A stretch of DNA of 64,000 bases from assembly GCF_004345365.1 (NCBI RefSeq), contig NZ_SLVF01000007.1:450282-514281 (forward strand). Direction: 5' to 3'. This document shows, one piece after another, positions 1 to 8,676 of the stretch (the first letter of the stretch is position 1; each line of letters begins with the position of its first letter). Below the pieces are notes generated by a model. It searched no databases. It worked only from the letters and a program-made list of their open reading frames with translations, and had not been told where the DNA came from. This DNA is from Kribbella sp. VKM Ac-2568 (GTDB lineage: Bacteria > Actinomycetota > Actinomycetes > Propionibacteriales > Kribbellaceae). Position numbers and translations under genes: made by a program.

Positions 1-3000
1 GCGGCAGGCCGATGATCCGCTCGAGGAAGAGCCCGAGCTGGAGCCGTTCCCCGAGGGCGAAGTGGACCTTGGCGACCTCCAGCACGTCGAGGTCCTTGCC
101 GTCGGCGGTCTCCACGATCCCCAGCGCCGCGTACGCCGGCGGGAGGACCGCGATCCGGGTGGCGAAGTCCGCCGGGACCCCCTTCAGCACCAGGGCTTGC
201 CGGCGCTGCTCGAACAACGCCAGCTCCCGGCCCCGCAGTACCTCCGGAAGCGCGGTGGTGAGTTTGGCGATGCCGGGCGAGAAGAAGTCGATCAGCTCGG
301 CGATGTCGACCGGCGGGCGGCGGTTGCTGACCAGCCAACGGGTCGCGCGCTCGACCAGGGTCCGCGTCTCCAGCCGCATCGCGGTCTGGGTCTGGGCGTC
401 GACGACGTTGTCGAGCTCGGAGTTGCGGGCGAGCAGCTCGGGCTGGGCGAAGATCCGCGACGCCGCGAGGTTCGCCCGGACCACGTCCTCCACCGAGCCG
501 CCGGTCTCCAGCGAGAGCCGGTGGTAGGCGGTGATGCCGGAGGAGTTGATGAACTCGTTCACCACCTGGGTGGTGATGATCTCCCGGCGCAGCTGGTGCG
601 ACTCGACCTGCTCGGCGAAGCGGTCCTGGATCGCCCGCGGGAAGTAGCTGATCAGCTTGGATTCCAGGTACTCGTCGTCGGGCAGCGTGCTCTTCAGCAG
701 CTCCGCCTCGAGCACGATCTTGGTGTAGGCGATCAGCACCGACAGCTCGGGCGAGGTCAGCCCCTTGCCCTCGGCCTTGCGGCGCTTGAACTCCGCGATG
801 CTCGGCAGGAACTCCAGCTCCCGGTTGAGCAGCCCCTCGCGCTCGAGCCGGCGGACCCAGTCCTGGTGGACGTGCATCAACGCGGGCGCCTGCGCGGTCG
901 CGTTGGCCAGGCCGATGTTCTGCCGGTAGTTGCTCTTCAGCACCAGGGCGGCCACTTCATCGGTCATCGACGCGATCACGTCGTTGCGCTGCTTCTCGGT
1001 CAGGTCCCCGTCGGCGACCACCTTGTCCAGCAGGATCTTGATGTTCACCTCGTGGTCGGAGGTGTCCACACCGGCCACGTTGTCGATGAAGTCGGTGTTG
1101 ATCCGGCCGCCCTTGGCGGCGTACTCGATCCGGCCGAGCTGGGTGAAGCCCAGGTTGCCGCCCTCGCCGACCGCCTTGGCCTGCAGGTCCTTGCCGTTGA
1201 TCCGGATCGCGTCGTTGGCCTTGTCGCCGACGTCCCCGTGCGACTCGGCGCTCGCCTTCACGTAGGTGCCGATCCCGCCGTTCCAGAACAGGTCGACCGG
1301 CGCCTTCACGATCGCCTGCATCAGCTCCGCCGGCGTCAGCGTCGACGGGTTGCCCTCCAGCCCGAGCGCGGCCCGGACCTCCGCGGAGATCGGGATCGCC
1401 TTGTCGGTCCGCGCGTAGACCCCGCCGCCGGACGAGATCAGCGCGGCCTCGTAGTCCGCCCAGGACGAGCGCGGCAGGTCGAACAACCGCCGCCGCTCGA
1501 CATACGAAGTCGCCGCGTCCGGGTTGGGGTCGAGGAAGATGTGCCGGTGGTCGAAGGCCGCGACCAGCCGGATGTGCTCCGACAGCAGCATCCCGTTGCC
1601 GAACACGTCACCGGACATGTCGCCGACGCCGACGACGGTGAAGTCGGTGTTCTGGCAGTCGTGGCCCATCTCGCGGAAGTGCCGCTTGACCGACTCCCAC
1701 GCACCGCGCGCGGTGATGCCCATCGCCTTGTGGTCGTAGCCGACCGAACCACCCGAGGCGAACGCGTCACCGAGCCAGAAGCCGTACTGCTTGGCCACGC
1801 CGTTCGCGATGTCGGAGAAGGTCGCCGTGCCCTTGTCGGCGGCGACCACCAGGTATGCGTCGTCCCCGTCGTAGCGGACCACTTCGCGCGGCGGGACGAT
1901 CGCACCGGCAACGATGTTGTCGGTGATGTCGAGCAGCCCGGAGATGAACGTCTTGTACGACGCGATCCCCTCGGCCAGCCAGGCGTCCCGGTCCGCGGCC
2001 GGGTCCGGCAGCTGCTTGGCGTAGAAGCCGCCCTTCGCGCCGACCGGCACGATCACCGAGTTCTTCACCATCTGCGCCTTGACCAGTCCGAGCACCTCGG
2101 TACGGAAGTCCTCGCGCCGGTCCGACCAGCGCAGACCACCGCGCGCGACCGCGCCGAAGCGCAGGTGCACGCCTTCGACCCGCGGTGAGTAGACGAAGAT
2201 CTCGTACGCCGGACGCGGCTGCGGCAGGTCCGGGATCGCCTTCGGCTCCAGCTTGATCGAGATGTAGTCGCGCGGTTGCCCGTCCGGTCCCGGCTGGTAG
2301 TAGTTCGTCCGCAGGGTGGCCTTGATGACGGTCAGGTAGCCGCGCAGGATCCGGTCCTCGTCCAGGCTCTGCACGGTGTCCAGGGCGGCGACGATCTCCT
2401 TCTCCAGCTGGTCCACCGCGTTCGTCCGGTCCGGGTCGTCGGCGGCACCGTGAGCGGGGTCGAAGCTGGTCTCGAACAGCCGGACGAGCAGGTTCGCCAC
2501 GTCGACGTGGTTGAGGAAGGTCCGCTCGATGTAGAGCTGGCTGAACGGCGTACCGCCCTGCCGGATGTAGCGCTGGTAGGCGCGCAGGATGGAGACCTGC
2601 CGCCAGCTGAGGTTGCCGCGCAGTACCAGGGCGTTCAGGCTGTCGCTCTCGGCCCGGCCTTCCCAGACGGCCTGGAAGGTCTCGGAGAAGAGCCTGCGCA
2701 GCTCCTCCCGCTCCTGGTAGCCACCCGGCGTCCGCAGTCCGAAGTCATAGATATACGCCGTGTCCGCGGGCCGGCGGATCTCGTACGGCCGCTCGTCGAT
2801 CACTTCGACACCCATGTGCGTCAGCAGTGGGAGCACCTGGGACAGCGACAGCGCGGTACCGGTCCGGTAGACCTTGAAGCGGCGCTCGCCCTCCCAGGCC
2901 TCGTCGATCGGGGTGTAGAGGGACATGGCCAGGCCGTCCTCGGCGGGCAGGCCGTCCAGGATCGTCACGTCCTTGACCGCGACCCGGGCGTCGAAGTCCT

Positions 3001-4597
3001 CCTTGTACGCCTCCGGGAAGGCGGTGGCGTACTGGCTGCTCAACCGGGTGACGGCGCCGTCGCCGCCGAGGGCGTGCAGCGCGACGTTGAAGTCGTCCTG
3101 CCAGGCGCGGGTGGCCTCGACCACCTTCTGCTCGAGCAGGTCCGCGTCGAACTCGCCGACGGTCTCGCCCTGCTTCATCCGGACGACGAAGTGCACTCGG
3201 GCCAGCACGGACTCGGTCACGTAGGCGGCGTAGTCCACAGACTCCGCGCCGATCGCGTCCTTGAGGATCTGCTGCATCTTCAGCCGGACCGCGGTGGTGT
3301 AGCGGTCACGCGGTAGGTAGACGAGGCAGGACAGGTACCGGTTGTAGACGTCGCGGCGGACGAACAGCTTGACCGCGCGGCGCTCCTGCAGGTGCAGCAC
3401 GGACTGCACGATCGGCAGCAGGTCCTCCACCGGCGCCTGCAGCAACTCGTCGCGCGGGTAGGTCTCCAGCACGTCCAGCAGGCCCTTGCCGCTGTGGCTG
3501 TTCGGGTCGAAGCCGGTCAGCCGGAACAGCTCGAGCGCCTTGCGGCGCAGTACGGGCACCTGCATGACGCTCTCGGTGTACGCGGTGGACGAGAGCAGGC
3601 CGATGAACCGCAGCTCGGACACCGGCTCGCCGTCCTCGTCGAACTGCTTGATCCCGACGTAGTCCAGGTACGACGAGCGGTGCACGGTCGAGCGGGAGTT
3701 CGCCTTGGTCAGGATCAGCAGCTTCTTCTCCCGGGCCTTGGCACTCACCTCCGGCGGCAGCAGTCCGGTGTTCTCGTCCAGCTTCGGGTCCTGGCGCAGG
3801 ATGCCGAGGCCGGTGCCGGGCACGCCCCGCAGGACGCCCTGCTCTCCGCGCATGGTGAAGCTGTACTCGCGGAAGCCGAGGAAGGTGAAGTGCTCATCGG
3901 CGAGCCATTCGAGCAGCTCCCGGGCCTCCTCCACCTCGCCGGCGCTGACCGGCAGTTTGCTCGGGTCGAGCCCGGCGGCGATGTTGATCGCCTTCTCGTG
4001 CATTTTCGGCCAGTCCTCGACCGCCTCGCGGACGTCGTTGAGGACCTTCAGCAGCGCCTTCTCCAGCTCCCGGTGCTCGGTGGTGTCGGAGATGCGATCC
4101 ACCTCGAGGTGCATCCAGCTCTCCCGGACGAGGTCGTGCTCGTCGGCCGGGGCAGCGTCGTCGAGGACCTCCTGCAGAGTGCCGGCGATGTCCCGGCGGA
4201 CCACGAACTGCGGGTGCACCAGCAGCTGCAGCTCCAGGTTCCGCTCGGTGATCACCATCGCGGCCGAGTCGACCAGGAACGGCATGTCGTCGACCACGAT
4301 CTCCACCACGGTCTGGCCGTTCGCGGTCCAGCCGTGCTCCTCGAGCGTCGGCGTGAACACCTGCACCTTGGCGGTGCCCTGCGGCCGCGACAGCGCGGAC
4401 TTGTAGTGGTGCCTGGCAGCGCCCAGACAGTCGGTCGGTTGCCGCTCGGCGACGTCCTCGGCGGCCACGTAGCGGTAGTACCGCTCCAGGAAGGTCTTCA
4501 GCTTCCCGGGGTCGACCGACTTGTCGTGGCCGTGTGTTCCGGCCTCTACCGCCTTTGCGAGAACATCCGCCTTCTGGACGTCCAGCTTGCTCTGCAT
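1..4597 (-). CDS. gdh: NAD-specific glutamate dehydrogenase, large (180-kDa) class, 3' end outside window
   Basis: Oxidative deamination of glutamate to 2-oxoglutarate with NAD+, in the cytoplasm. About 1532 codons are open on the minus strand from the ATG at 4597 and run off the left edge; the last residues in the window read ERLQLGLFLERIIGLP, which belongs near the C-terminus of this roughly 1600-aa family. The N-terminal half is the regulatory region (TVVEIVVDDMPFLVDS near residue 75). The catalytic core carries VPVGAKGGFYAKQ with the active-site lysine region, and the nucleotide fold carries VGVGDMSGDVFGNG. GTGGGGA precedes the ATG closely. Long plus-strand open frames over the same DNA are codon-bias shadows. 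It lies 120 bp downstream of the ferredoxin gene on the same strand. No frameshift seen. Confidence 0.96.
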   Translation of the reverse strand, partial: MQSKLDVQKADVLAKAVEAGTHGHDKSVDPGKLKTFLERYYRYVAAEDVAERQPTDCLGAARHHYKSALSRPQGTAKVQVFTPTLEEHGWTANGQTVVEIVVDDMPFLVDSAAMVITERNLELQLLVHPQFVVRRDIAGTLQEVLDDAAPADEHDLVRESWMHLEVDRISDTTEHRELEKALLKVLNDVREAVEDWPKMHEKAINIAAGLDPSKLPVSAGEVEEARELLEWLADEHFTFLGFREYSFTMRGEQGVLRGVPGTGLGILRQDPKLDENTGLLPPEVSAKAREKKLLILTKANSRSTVHRSSYLDYVGIKQFDEDGEPVSELRFIGLLSSTAYTESVMQVPVLRRKALELFRLTGFDPNSHSGKGLLDVLETYPRDELLQAPVEDLLPIVQSVLHLQERRAVKLFVRRDVYNRYLSCLVYLPRDRYTTAVRLKMQQILKDAIGAESVDYAAYVTESVLARVHFVVRMKQGETVGEFDADLLEQKVVEATRAWQDDFNVALHALGGDGAVTRLSSQYATAFPEAYKEDFDARVAVKDVTILDGLPAEDGLAMSLYTPIDEAWEGERRFKVYRTGTALSLSQVLPLLTHMGVEVIDERPYEIRRPADTAYIYDFGLRTPGGYQEREELRRLFSETFQAVWEGRAESDSLNALVLRGNLSWRQVSILRAYQRYIRQGGTPFSQLYIERTFLNHVDVANLLVRLFETSFDPAHGAADDPDRTNAVDQLEKEIVAALDTVQSLDEDRILRGYLTVIKATLRTNYYQPGPDGQPRDYISIKLEPKAIPDLPQPRPAYEIFVYSPRVEGVHLRFGAVARGGLRWSDRREDFRTEVLGLVKAQMVKNSVIVPVGAKGGFYAKQLPDPAADRDAWLAEGIASYKTFISGLLDITDNIVAGAIVPPREVVRYDGDDAYLVVAADKGTATFSDIANGVAKQYGFWLGDAFASGGSVGYDHKAMGITARGAWESVKRHFREMGHDCQNTDFTVVGVGDMSGDVFGNGMLLSEHIRLVAAFDHRHIFLDPNPDAATSYVERRRLFDLPRSSWADYEAALISSGGGVYARTDKAIPISAEVRAALGLEGNPSTLTPAELMQAIVKAPVDLFWNGGIGTYVKASAESHGDVGDKANDAIRINGKDLQAKAVGEGGNLGFTQLGRIEYAAKGGRINTDFIDNVAGVDTSDHEVNIKILLDKVVADGDLTEKQRNDVIASMTDEVAALVLKSNYRQNIGLANATAQAPALMHVHQDWVRRLEREGLLNRELEFLPSIAEFKRRKAEGKGLTSPELSVLIAYTKIVLEAELLKSTLPDDEYLESKLISYFPRAIQDRFAEQVESHQLRREIITTQVVNEFINSSGITAYHRLSLETGGSVEDVVRANLAASRIFAQPELLARNSELDNVVDAQTQTAMRLETRTLVERATRWLVSNRRPPVDIAELIDFFSPGIAKLTTALPEVLRGRELALFEQRRQALVLKGVPADFATRIAVLPPAYAALGIVETADGKDLDVLEVAKVHFALGERLQLGLFLERIIGLP

Positions 4598-4719
4598 TCC
4601 CCACCGTCTCCACGCGTGACATGACGCTCTGCGCCGGGCCGCACGCCTTTGTGCGCCTCCCTCAGACATTAGTCCACTTCAGTCACTGGTGTGATGTCGG
4701 GACGGTCCTTTCCGATGCC

Positions 4720-4935
4720 TTACAGATCACCTTCAACACCTCTGGACAACCGCAGCGCGAGGGCTGGACAGGCCAGTACCGCGCGGCGTGCGTTCGTCAC
4801 TTCACCGCGGGTGATCTCGCGTCCCCGGAGCACCGGGAAGCCCCACTCGTCGAGCACCACGTCGTCCGGGAGCAGCGTCGCGCAGAGGCCGTGTCCGTCG
4901 CACCGGGTCCAGTCGATCTCCAGCTTATTCACCAC
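4720..4935 (-). CDS. Small ferredoxin, three-cysteine [3Fe-4S] type
   Basis: A 71-aa one-electron carrier. Cysteines sit at 12, 18 and 56 in RCDGHGLC and ACPAL, a spacing typical of actinobacterial [3Fe-4S] ferredoxins, which often serve P450s or flavoproteins. There is no fourth cluster cysteine. Its start overlaps the end of the NuoF-like gene by 7 bp, so it is the last gene of a coupled five-gene operon and probably exchanges electrons with that protein (inference). It is cytoplasmic, with no signal peptide. Confidence 0.88.
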   Translation of the reverse strand: MVNKLEIDWTRCDGHGLCATLLPDDVVLDEWGFPVLRGREITRGEVTNARRAVLACPALALRLSRGVEGDL

Positions 4936-6158
4936 GCACCTCCAGGCACCGGTAGGACTCCTCGTACTGCGCGACCGCAGCCGCCGGCGCCCAGGTGGCT
5001 CCGGACGTCCTCACCGAACACGTCGAGCGCAGACGCCAGGAAGCGGGCCGAACCGTCGGGGTGAGCGCAGGCTCCTCGCCCCGGGACGAGGCCCAGGTGG
5101 CGCTGCGCGTCGTGCCAGCCGGCGGGGTCGCCGTTCAGCAGCCGCCCGAAGTCGTCGACCAGTGCGGCCAGACCGAACACGCACGGCCCGCACTGCCCTG
5201 CCGACTGGCTCGCTAGCCACTCGGCGACCCGGTGCACCTCGCCCAGTGGACAGGTGTCCGTGCCGAGCGCCAGGACGATCCCAGCACCCACCCGCACGTC
5301 CGGCCGGCTGAGCTGTACGCCGGTCGCCTGCGGCAGCCACCGACCGTGGTACCCGCCGATCAGGATCGCGCCGGTCTGCGGCGCTCCGGCGAACTGGAGA
5401 ACCGTCTCCAGCGGGATGCCCGTCGGTGTCTCGATCACCCCGGGCCGGTCGACTGCCCCGGCGACCGTGAGCAGGTGTGTGCCGGGTTCGCTGCTCAGGC
5501 CGGTGCTGCTGAACTCCCTGGAGCCGAGCCTGGCCAGTACTGCGAGCTGGGCGAAGGTCTCCACGTTCGACAGGAACGTCGGGCGCCGGTGGTACCCCTT
5601 CCGCGTCGGCAGCACCCTCCGCCCGGGCGGTACCGCGAGCCCTCCTTCCAGAACACTCAGCACGGCTCGGGCCTCACCAGCCACGAAGCGGCCAGGCGTA
5701 TCGGCCACCTGGACGTCCACCGCGTCCTGGCGCTCCAGCAGCGCGGCCCGGATCGACGAAGCCGCTGCCGCGTCGTGGACCGCTACCAGGACCTGTGGGG
5801 CGCCCAGTGCCTGCGCCAATCCAGTGGCTCCGTCCAGGACCAGGTGAGGGGCCAATGTGAGCAGCAGCCGGTCCTTGCGACTCAGTGGCTCGCTCTCGGA
5901 GCCGTTGACGACCACAGCCTCGATGCCCCTCGAAGGTAGGTCCGCCAGCTTGAGCGCGACCGGGAAGGCGGCTCCGCCCCGGCCTCGCAGCCCGACTGCC
6001 GTCGCCAACTCGGCGTAGGTCTCCCTCGACAGCTGCGGCATCGGCCCGTGGGTCCAGAGGTGCCGGTGCAGCTCCGCCCGTCCTTCCTTGAGCCCGGCGA
6101 GCAGCCGCGGCTGTCCGATCGCCCGAAGCTGTAGTGGGTTCTCCTGCAGGATCGTCAT
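4929..6158 (-). CDS. NuoF/RnfC-like FMN and Fe-S oxidoreductase subunit
   Basis: A 409-aa protein related to the 51-kDa (NuoF) subunit of complex I. GLRGRGGAAFP at residues 57-66 is the FMN-binding glycine motif. An SLBB-like stretch follows around 225-300, and the C-terminal iron-sulfur domain contains AGQCGPC at 320-326 and GAC at 362-364. NuoF normally has CxxCxxC plus a distal Cys; here the first position is Ala320, and a cysteine at 303 could replace it. It likely oxidises NAD(P)H and passes electrons to the ferredoxin and the membrane cytochrome encoded beside it (inference). It overlaps the upstream cytochrome gene by 4 bp (ATGA) and the downstream ferredoxin by 7 bp. Confidence 0.85.
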   Translation of the reverse strand: MTILQENPLQLRAIGQPRLLAGLKEGRAELHRHLWTHGPMPQLSRETYAELATAVGLRGRGGAAFPVALKLADLPSRGIEAVVVNGSESEPLSRKDRLLLTLAPHLVLDGATGLAQALGAPQVLVAVHDAAAASSIRAALLERQDAVDVQVADTPGRFVAGEARAVLSVLEGGLAVPPGRRVLPTRKGYHRRPTFLSNVETFAQLAVLARLGSREFSSTGLSSEPGTHLLTVAGAVDRPGVIETPTGIPLETVLQFAGAPQTGAILIGGYHGRWLPQATGVQLSRPDVRVGAGIVLALGTDTCPLGEVHRVAEWLASQSAGQCGPCVFGLAALVDDFGRLLNGDPAGWHDAQRHLGLVPGRGACAHPDGSARFLASALDVFGEDVRSHLGAGGCGRAVRGVLPVPGGAW

Positions 6159-6727
6159 TGGAATCTCCCCGCGCGCGCCAGACTGAGCGGCGTACTGCGT
6201 TGGTCCTCGCGGCGGCGGAGGCGCACGGCCACGGAGGTACCGACTGCGGCCAGGCAGCCGATGGTGATGGCGAGCATCCAGGGCGTACCGCGATCGGTAC
6301 CGGCCAGCAGGCTGTGGCCGATCGACAACAGCCAGCCGAGGGAGGCTGCGAGGTGAATCGACCGCCAGCGCTTCGTGAAGGCCTCAGAACGGGCCAGCCG
6401 TCCTCTGGCAGCGCCGACCAGTGCGGCGAACACCAGGCTGTAGGCAGCGAGCGCTCCGACGGTCACGGCGAACGGGCGGTAGCCGGAGCCGAACGGCCAG
6501 ACCACTGCCGAGGCGCTGATGTCCACATAGCTGTCGGAGATCACCGCGATCACGTGTGCGACCAGGAGCAGCAGGCCGGTGACTGCGGCCGAGCGGTGCA
6601 CGTACTGCAGCCAGAACCGCCGCTCCGGCTTACGACTGCCCGCGCCGAGGGCTCCGAGCGACGCCGCGATCGTGAAGAAGACCAGAGCCATCACTCCGGC
6701 CGCCCGGGCCAGGTACCACAGCGTCAT
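6155..6727 (-). CDS. Ferric-reductase-like b-type cytochrome membrane protein
   Basis: A 190-aa integral membrane protein with about five to six hydrophobic helices. Four histidines lie within helices (H44, H58, H125, H138), which fits two b-hemes in the ferric reductase-like transmembrane family. There is no FAD/NAD domain; that function is presumably supplied by the NuoF-like neighbour. It probably moves electrons across the membrane to or from an extracytoplasmic flavin acceptor (inference from the adjacent apbE). It shares an ATGA overlap with the NuoF-like gene, and its start overlaps the last base of the apbE stop. Confidence 0.82.
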   Translation of the reverse strand: MTLWYLARAAGVMALVFFTIAASLGALGAGSRKPERRFWLQYVHRSAAVTGLLLLVAHVIAVISDSYVDISASAVVWPFGSGYRPFAVTVGALAAYSLVFAALVGAARGRLARSEAFTKRWRSIHLAASLGWLLSIGHSLLAGTDRGTPWMLAITIGCLAAVGTSVAVRLRRREDQRSTPLSLARAGRFQ

Positions 6728-7635
6728 CAGGCGGCCCTACTAGCTGCGGGCCAGCCGGCCAGCTCGATGACTTCGCCGTCCTCGTCCACCAGCCGTGCCG
6801 GATGCCCCGCCAGCGTCAACCGCCCGAGGGCCGTGTCTCCCGTGGCCACGAGCGCAGTACTGAAGGTGTTCGCCCGTACTGCGGACGGCGCCCAGACCGA
6901 GGCGGTTCGCCAAGGGCCGTCCGCGGGTCGTCCCGTGCGGGGGTCGATGACGTGGTGCGCGAAGCCGCCCGGGGTGGACCAGCGCCGCGCAGTACGGGTG
7001 GAGGTGGTGAGGCCGCCGTGGGCCAGGGTCACCGCGACGCCGGGGTCACCTTCGCGTTCGGCGACTTCGATCACCCAGGGCTCGGCCGGAGTACCGGCTG
7101 CGCGTAGGTCTCCGCCGATCTCTACGAGTACTGCGCACCCGTGGCGCTTGCTGAGTACGAGTGCTGCGCGGTCTGCGGTCCATGCTTTGGCGGTCGCGCC
7201 GAGGTCTAGTGTCGTGCCCTTCGGGATACCGATCAGGGCGAGTCGGCGGTTCAGCTGGACCTGCTCCCAGCCGGGGACAGGACCGCTGGAACCGGTCGCC
7301 TGCGGGAGGCGACGGCGTACGGCCTCGATGTCGTCGTCGTAGCCGGCGGCCACCACGGCGCCGCCCACGGTCGGATCCACAGCGCCACCGCTCATGGAGG
7401 CGGCTACCAGGCTCACGTCGACGAGGTCGACCAGGAGCCGCGAAACCGGGACCATCGAGCCGGCCCGGGCATTGATCGCGGACAGCTCGGAGTCGGGGCG
7501 GAATCGGCTTGCCGCCTTGTCCACACGATCCATCAACGCCTTGAGCGCTCCGCAGGCCGCACTTAGGACAGCGGGGTCATCGACCGTCAGGCGAACTGTG
7601 CAGCTCCACGCCTTCCAGCTTCGCGAGGCGGTCAT
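6727..7635 (-). CDS. apbE: ApbE-like FAD:protein FMN transferase
   Basis: 302 aa. ApbE transfers FMN from FAD to a Ser/Thr of a target protein. Family landmarks are present in order: SRFRPDSELSAINARAG, GGAVDPTVGG, LDLGATAKAW (usually LDLGGIAKG), VEIGGDLRAAG and HHVIDPRTGRPA. No clear signal peptide or lipobox is visible, unlike many exported ApbEs, so its compartment is uncertain. It is second in the operon and overlaps the upstream small membrane protein by 4 bp. The obvious candidate substrate would be a protein of this operon, but no classical S/T-G-A-T flavinylation motif was found there. Confidence 0.92.
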   Translation of the reverse strand: MTASRSWKAWSCTVRLTVDDPAVLSAACGALKALMDRVDKAASRFRPDSELSAINARAGSMVPVSRLLVDLVDVSLVAASMSGGAVDPTVGGAVVAAGYDDDIEAVRRRLPQATGSSGPVPGWEQVQLNRRLALIGIPKGTTLDLGATAKAWTADRAALVLSKRHGCAVLVEIGGDLRAAGTPAEPWVIEVAEREGDPGVAVTLAHGGLTTSTRTARRWSTPGGFAHHVIDPRTGRPADGPWRTASVWAPSAVRANTFSTALVATGDTALGRLTLAGHPARLVDEDGEVIELAGWPAASRAA

Positions 7636-7949
7636 GAGCCGTGGCTCCCGCCCTGGGTCGGGGAATCCTGCTGGGCCGAGCCCAGACCGCCGCTCCCGCT
7701 GTCGCTGCTGCCGTTGTCGCTGGAGCTACTGCCTGAGTCGCTGGGGCCGGAGCTGCTCGAAGTGCCGTCGTCGGTGCCGGTGGTGGCCTGGGTGCCACCG
7801 GAGTTGTCGGGCTGGCGCGCGGCCAGGACGGCAACGGCGAGGCCGGTGCCGGTGACGCCGAGCACGGCGGTCGCGACGGCTGCCGCCGCGGACCGGCGGA
7901 GCCAGCGGGTGCGGTCGGGGTGCGGATCGAACGCTTCAGTGGTGACCAT
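7632..7949 (-). CDS. Small single-pass membrane protein with Ser/Gly/Asp-rich tail
   Basis: 105 aa and first gene of the flavin operon. A basic N-terminus (RTRWLRR) is followed by one transmembrane segment at about 20-45, then a low-complexity Ser/Gly/Asp/Thr tail that would lie outside the cell. It has no cysteines and no clear FMN-binding domain. Its position ahead of apbE makes it a candidate FMN acceptor or anchor (inference), but the canonical acceptor motif is missing, so it may only be structural. Family not recognised. Confidence 0.7.
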   Translation of the reverse strand: MVTTEAFDPHPDRTRWLRRSAAAAVATAVLGVTGTGLAVAVLAARQPDNSGGTQATTGTDDGTSSSSGPSDSGSSSSDNGSSDSGSGGLGSAQQDSPTQGGSHGS

Positions 7950-8085
7950 GCCGGCAGCGTCGCGGCGCGGGCCCTAGGCGCACGCCAAGAGACCATCAAG
8001 CCGAGGTCAAGTTCTGCTGAGACTCTCCTGAGAGACCACCTTCAGGAACTCGGCGTCCGACCCCGCCGATGTCAGGAAGAGCTGG

Positions 8086-8586
8086 TCAGCAGAAGCCGCG
8101 GACTTCTGGGGGGCAGGTGGTCTGCTCGTGCTCCTCGACGGCGGCGATCACGTCGTCGGCGGCCTTGCCCAGCTCTGACATCCGGTCCTTGCCGAGTACG
8201 TCGACGAAGAACTCCCGGACCCGGCCGGCGTGCGCGGGAGCACAGGCCTCGATCGCGGCCCGTCCCTCGTCGGTCAGCACGATCTCCGGGTAGCGGGCGT
8301 CGCAGGCCTCCTTGCGGATCAGCCCGCGTTTCTCCATCCGGGAGAGGTGGTGCGACATCCGGCTCTTCTCCCACTGGGTCGCCTCGCCGAGCTCGAAGGC
8401 CCGCATCCGGCCGGTCTCGGACTCGGACAGGTTGACCAGGATCTCGAAGTCGGACTCGGACAGGCCGAACTCGCGCTGCAGGTGCCGGGACAGGTGCGTC
8501 TCCAGCGTCCTGCGCATCAGCAGATAGCTCCGCCAGGCCTTCTGCTCGTCGTCGTCGAGCCACGGTTCGTTCGCCACGAGACCCAT
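8086..8586 (-). CDS. MarR-family transcriptional regulator
   Basis: 166 aa from the ATG at 8586 (MGLVANEPW). A GTG at 8607 is in frame but lies inside the first operator, so the ATG is preferred. The winged helix includes the recognition region WEKSRMSHHLSRMEKRGLI and the wing ending VLTDEGRAAIE. Family members repress divergent genes and release on ligand or oxidant. It is divergent from the NmrA-like gene, and two copies of GTTGACACATCAAC lie between them, indicating autoregulation and control of the neighbour. It is closely related to the MarR at 42.7-43.2 kb, which has a similar operator. Confidence 0.9.
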   Translation of the reverse strand: MGLVANEPWLDDDEQKAWRSYLLMRRTLETHLSRHLQREFGLSESDFEILVNLSESETGRMRAFELGEATQWEKSRMSHHLSRMEKRGLIRKEACDARYPEIVLTDEGRAAIEACAPAHAGRVREFFVDVLGKDRMSELGKAADDVIAAVEEHEQTTCPPEVRGFC

Positions 8587-8599
8587 CCTAGCGCGGCCG

Positions 8600-8649
8600 G
8601 TTGACACATCAACCTAGCGCGCTACCATCGACGGAGTTGACACATCAAC
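8600..8649. promoter_or_regulatory. Twin MarR operators overlapping the NmrA-gene promoter
   Basis: GTTGACACATCAAC occurs at 8600-8613 and again at 8636-8649; each is a GTTGA-N4-TCAAC palindrome. The first contains TTGACA (8601-8606), which with TACCAT (8623-8628) makes a plausible -35/-10 pair for the plus-strand gene with a 16-bp spacer. The second copy would lie at or just after the transcription start. Binding at both would block both divergent genes. Confidence 0.75.
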
Positions 8650-8676
8650 CCGACAGATTTCGAGGGAGAAATTCCG

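Noticed and set aside
62..2188. 708-aa plus-strand open frame and others opposite glutamate dehydrogenase
   Set aside because: They are antisense to a complete, motif-bearing enzyme, have compositions rich in Arg, Val, Gln and His typical of reverse frames in GC-rich genes, and lack recognisable domains.
7632..7949. Covalent flavinylation site on the Ser/Thr-rich tail
   Set aside because: No DxxSGAT/TGAT-type acceptor motif is visible, and Ser richness alone is not evidence.
8023..8034. CTCTCCTGAGAG palindrome upstream of the flavin operon
   Set aside because: A short 5-2-5 palindrome seen once, with no matching copy or promoter elements, so not called an operator.
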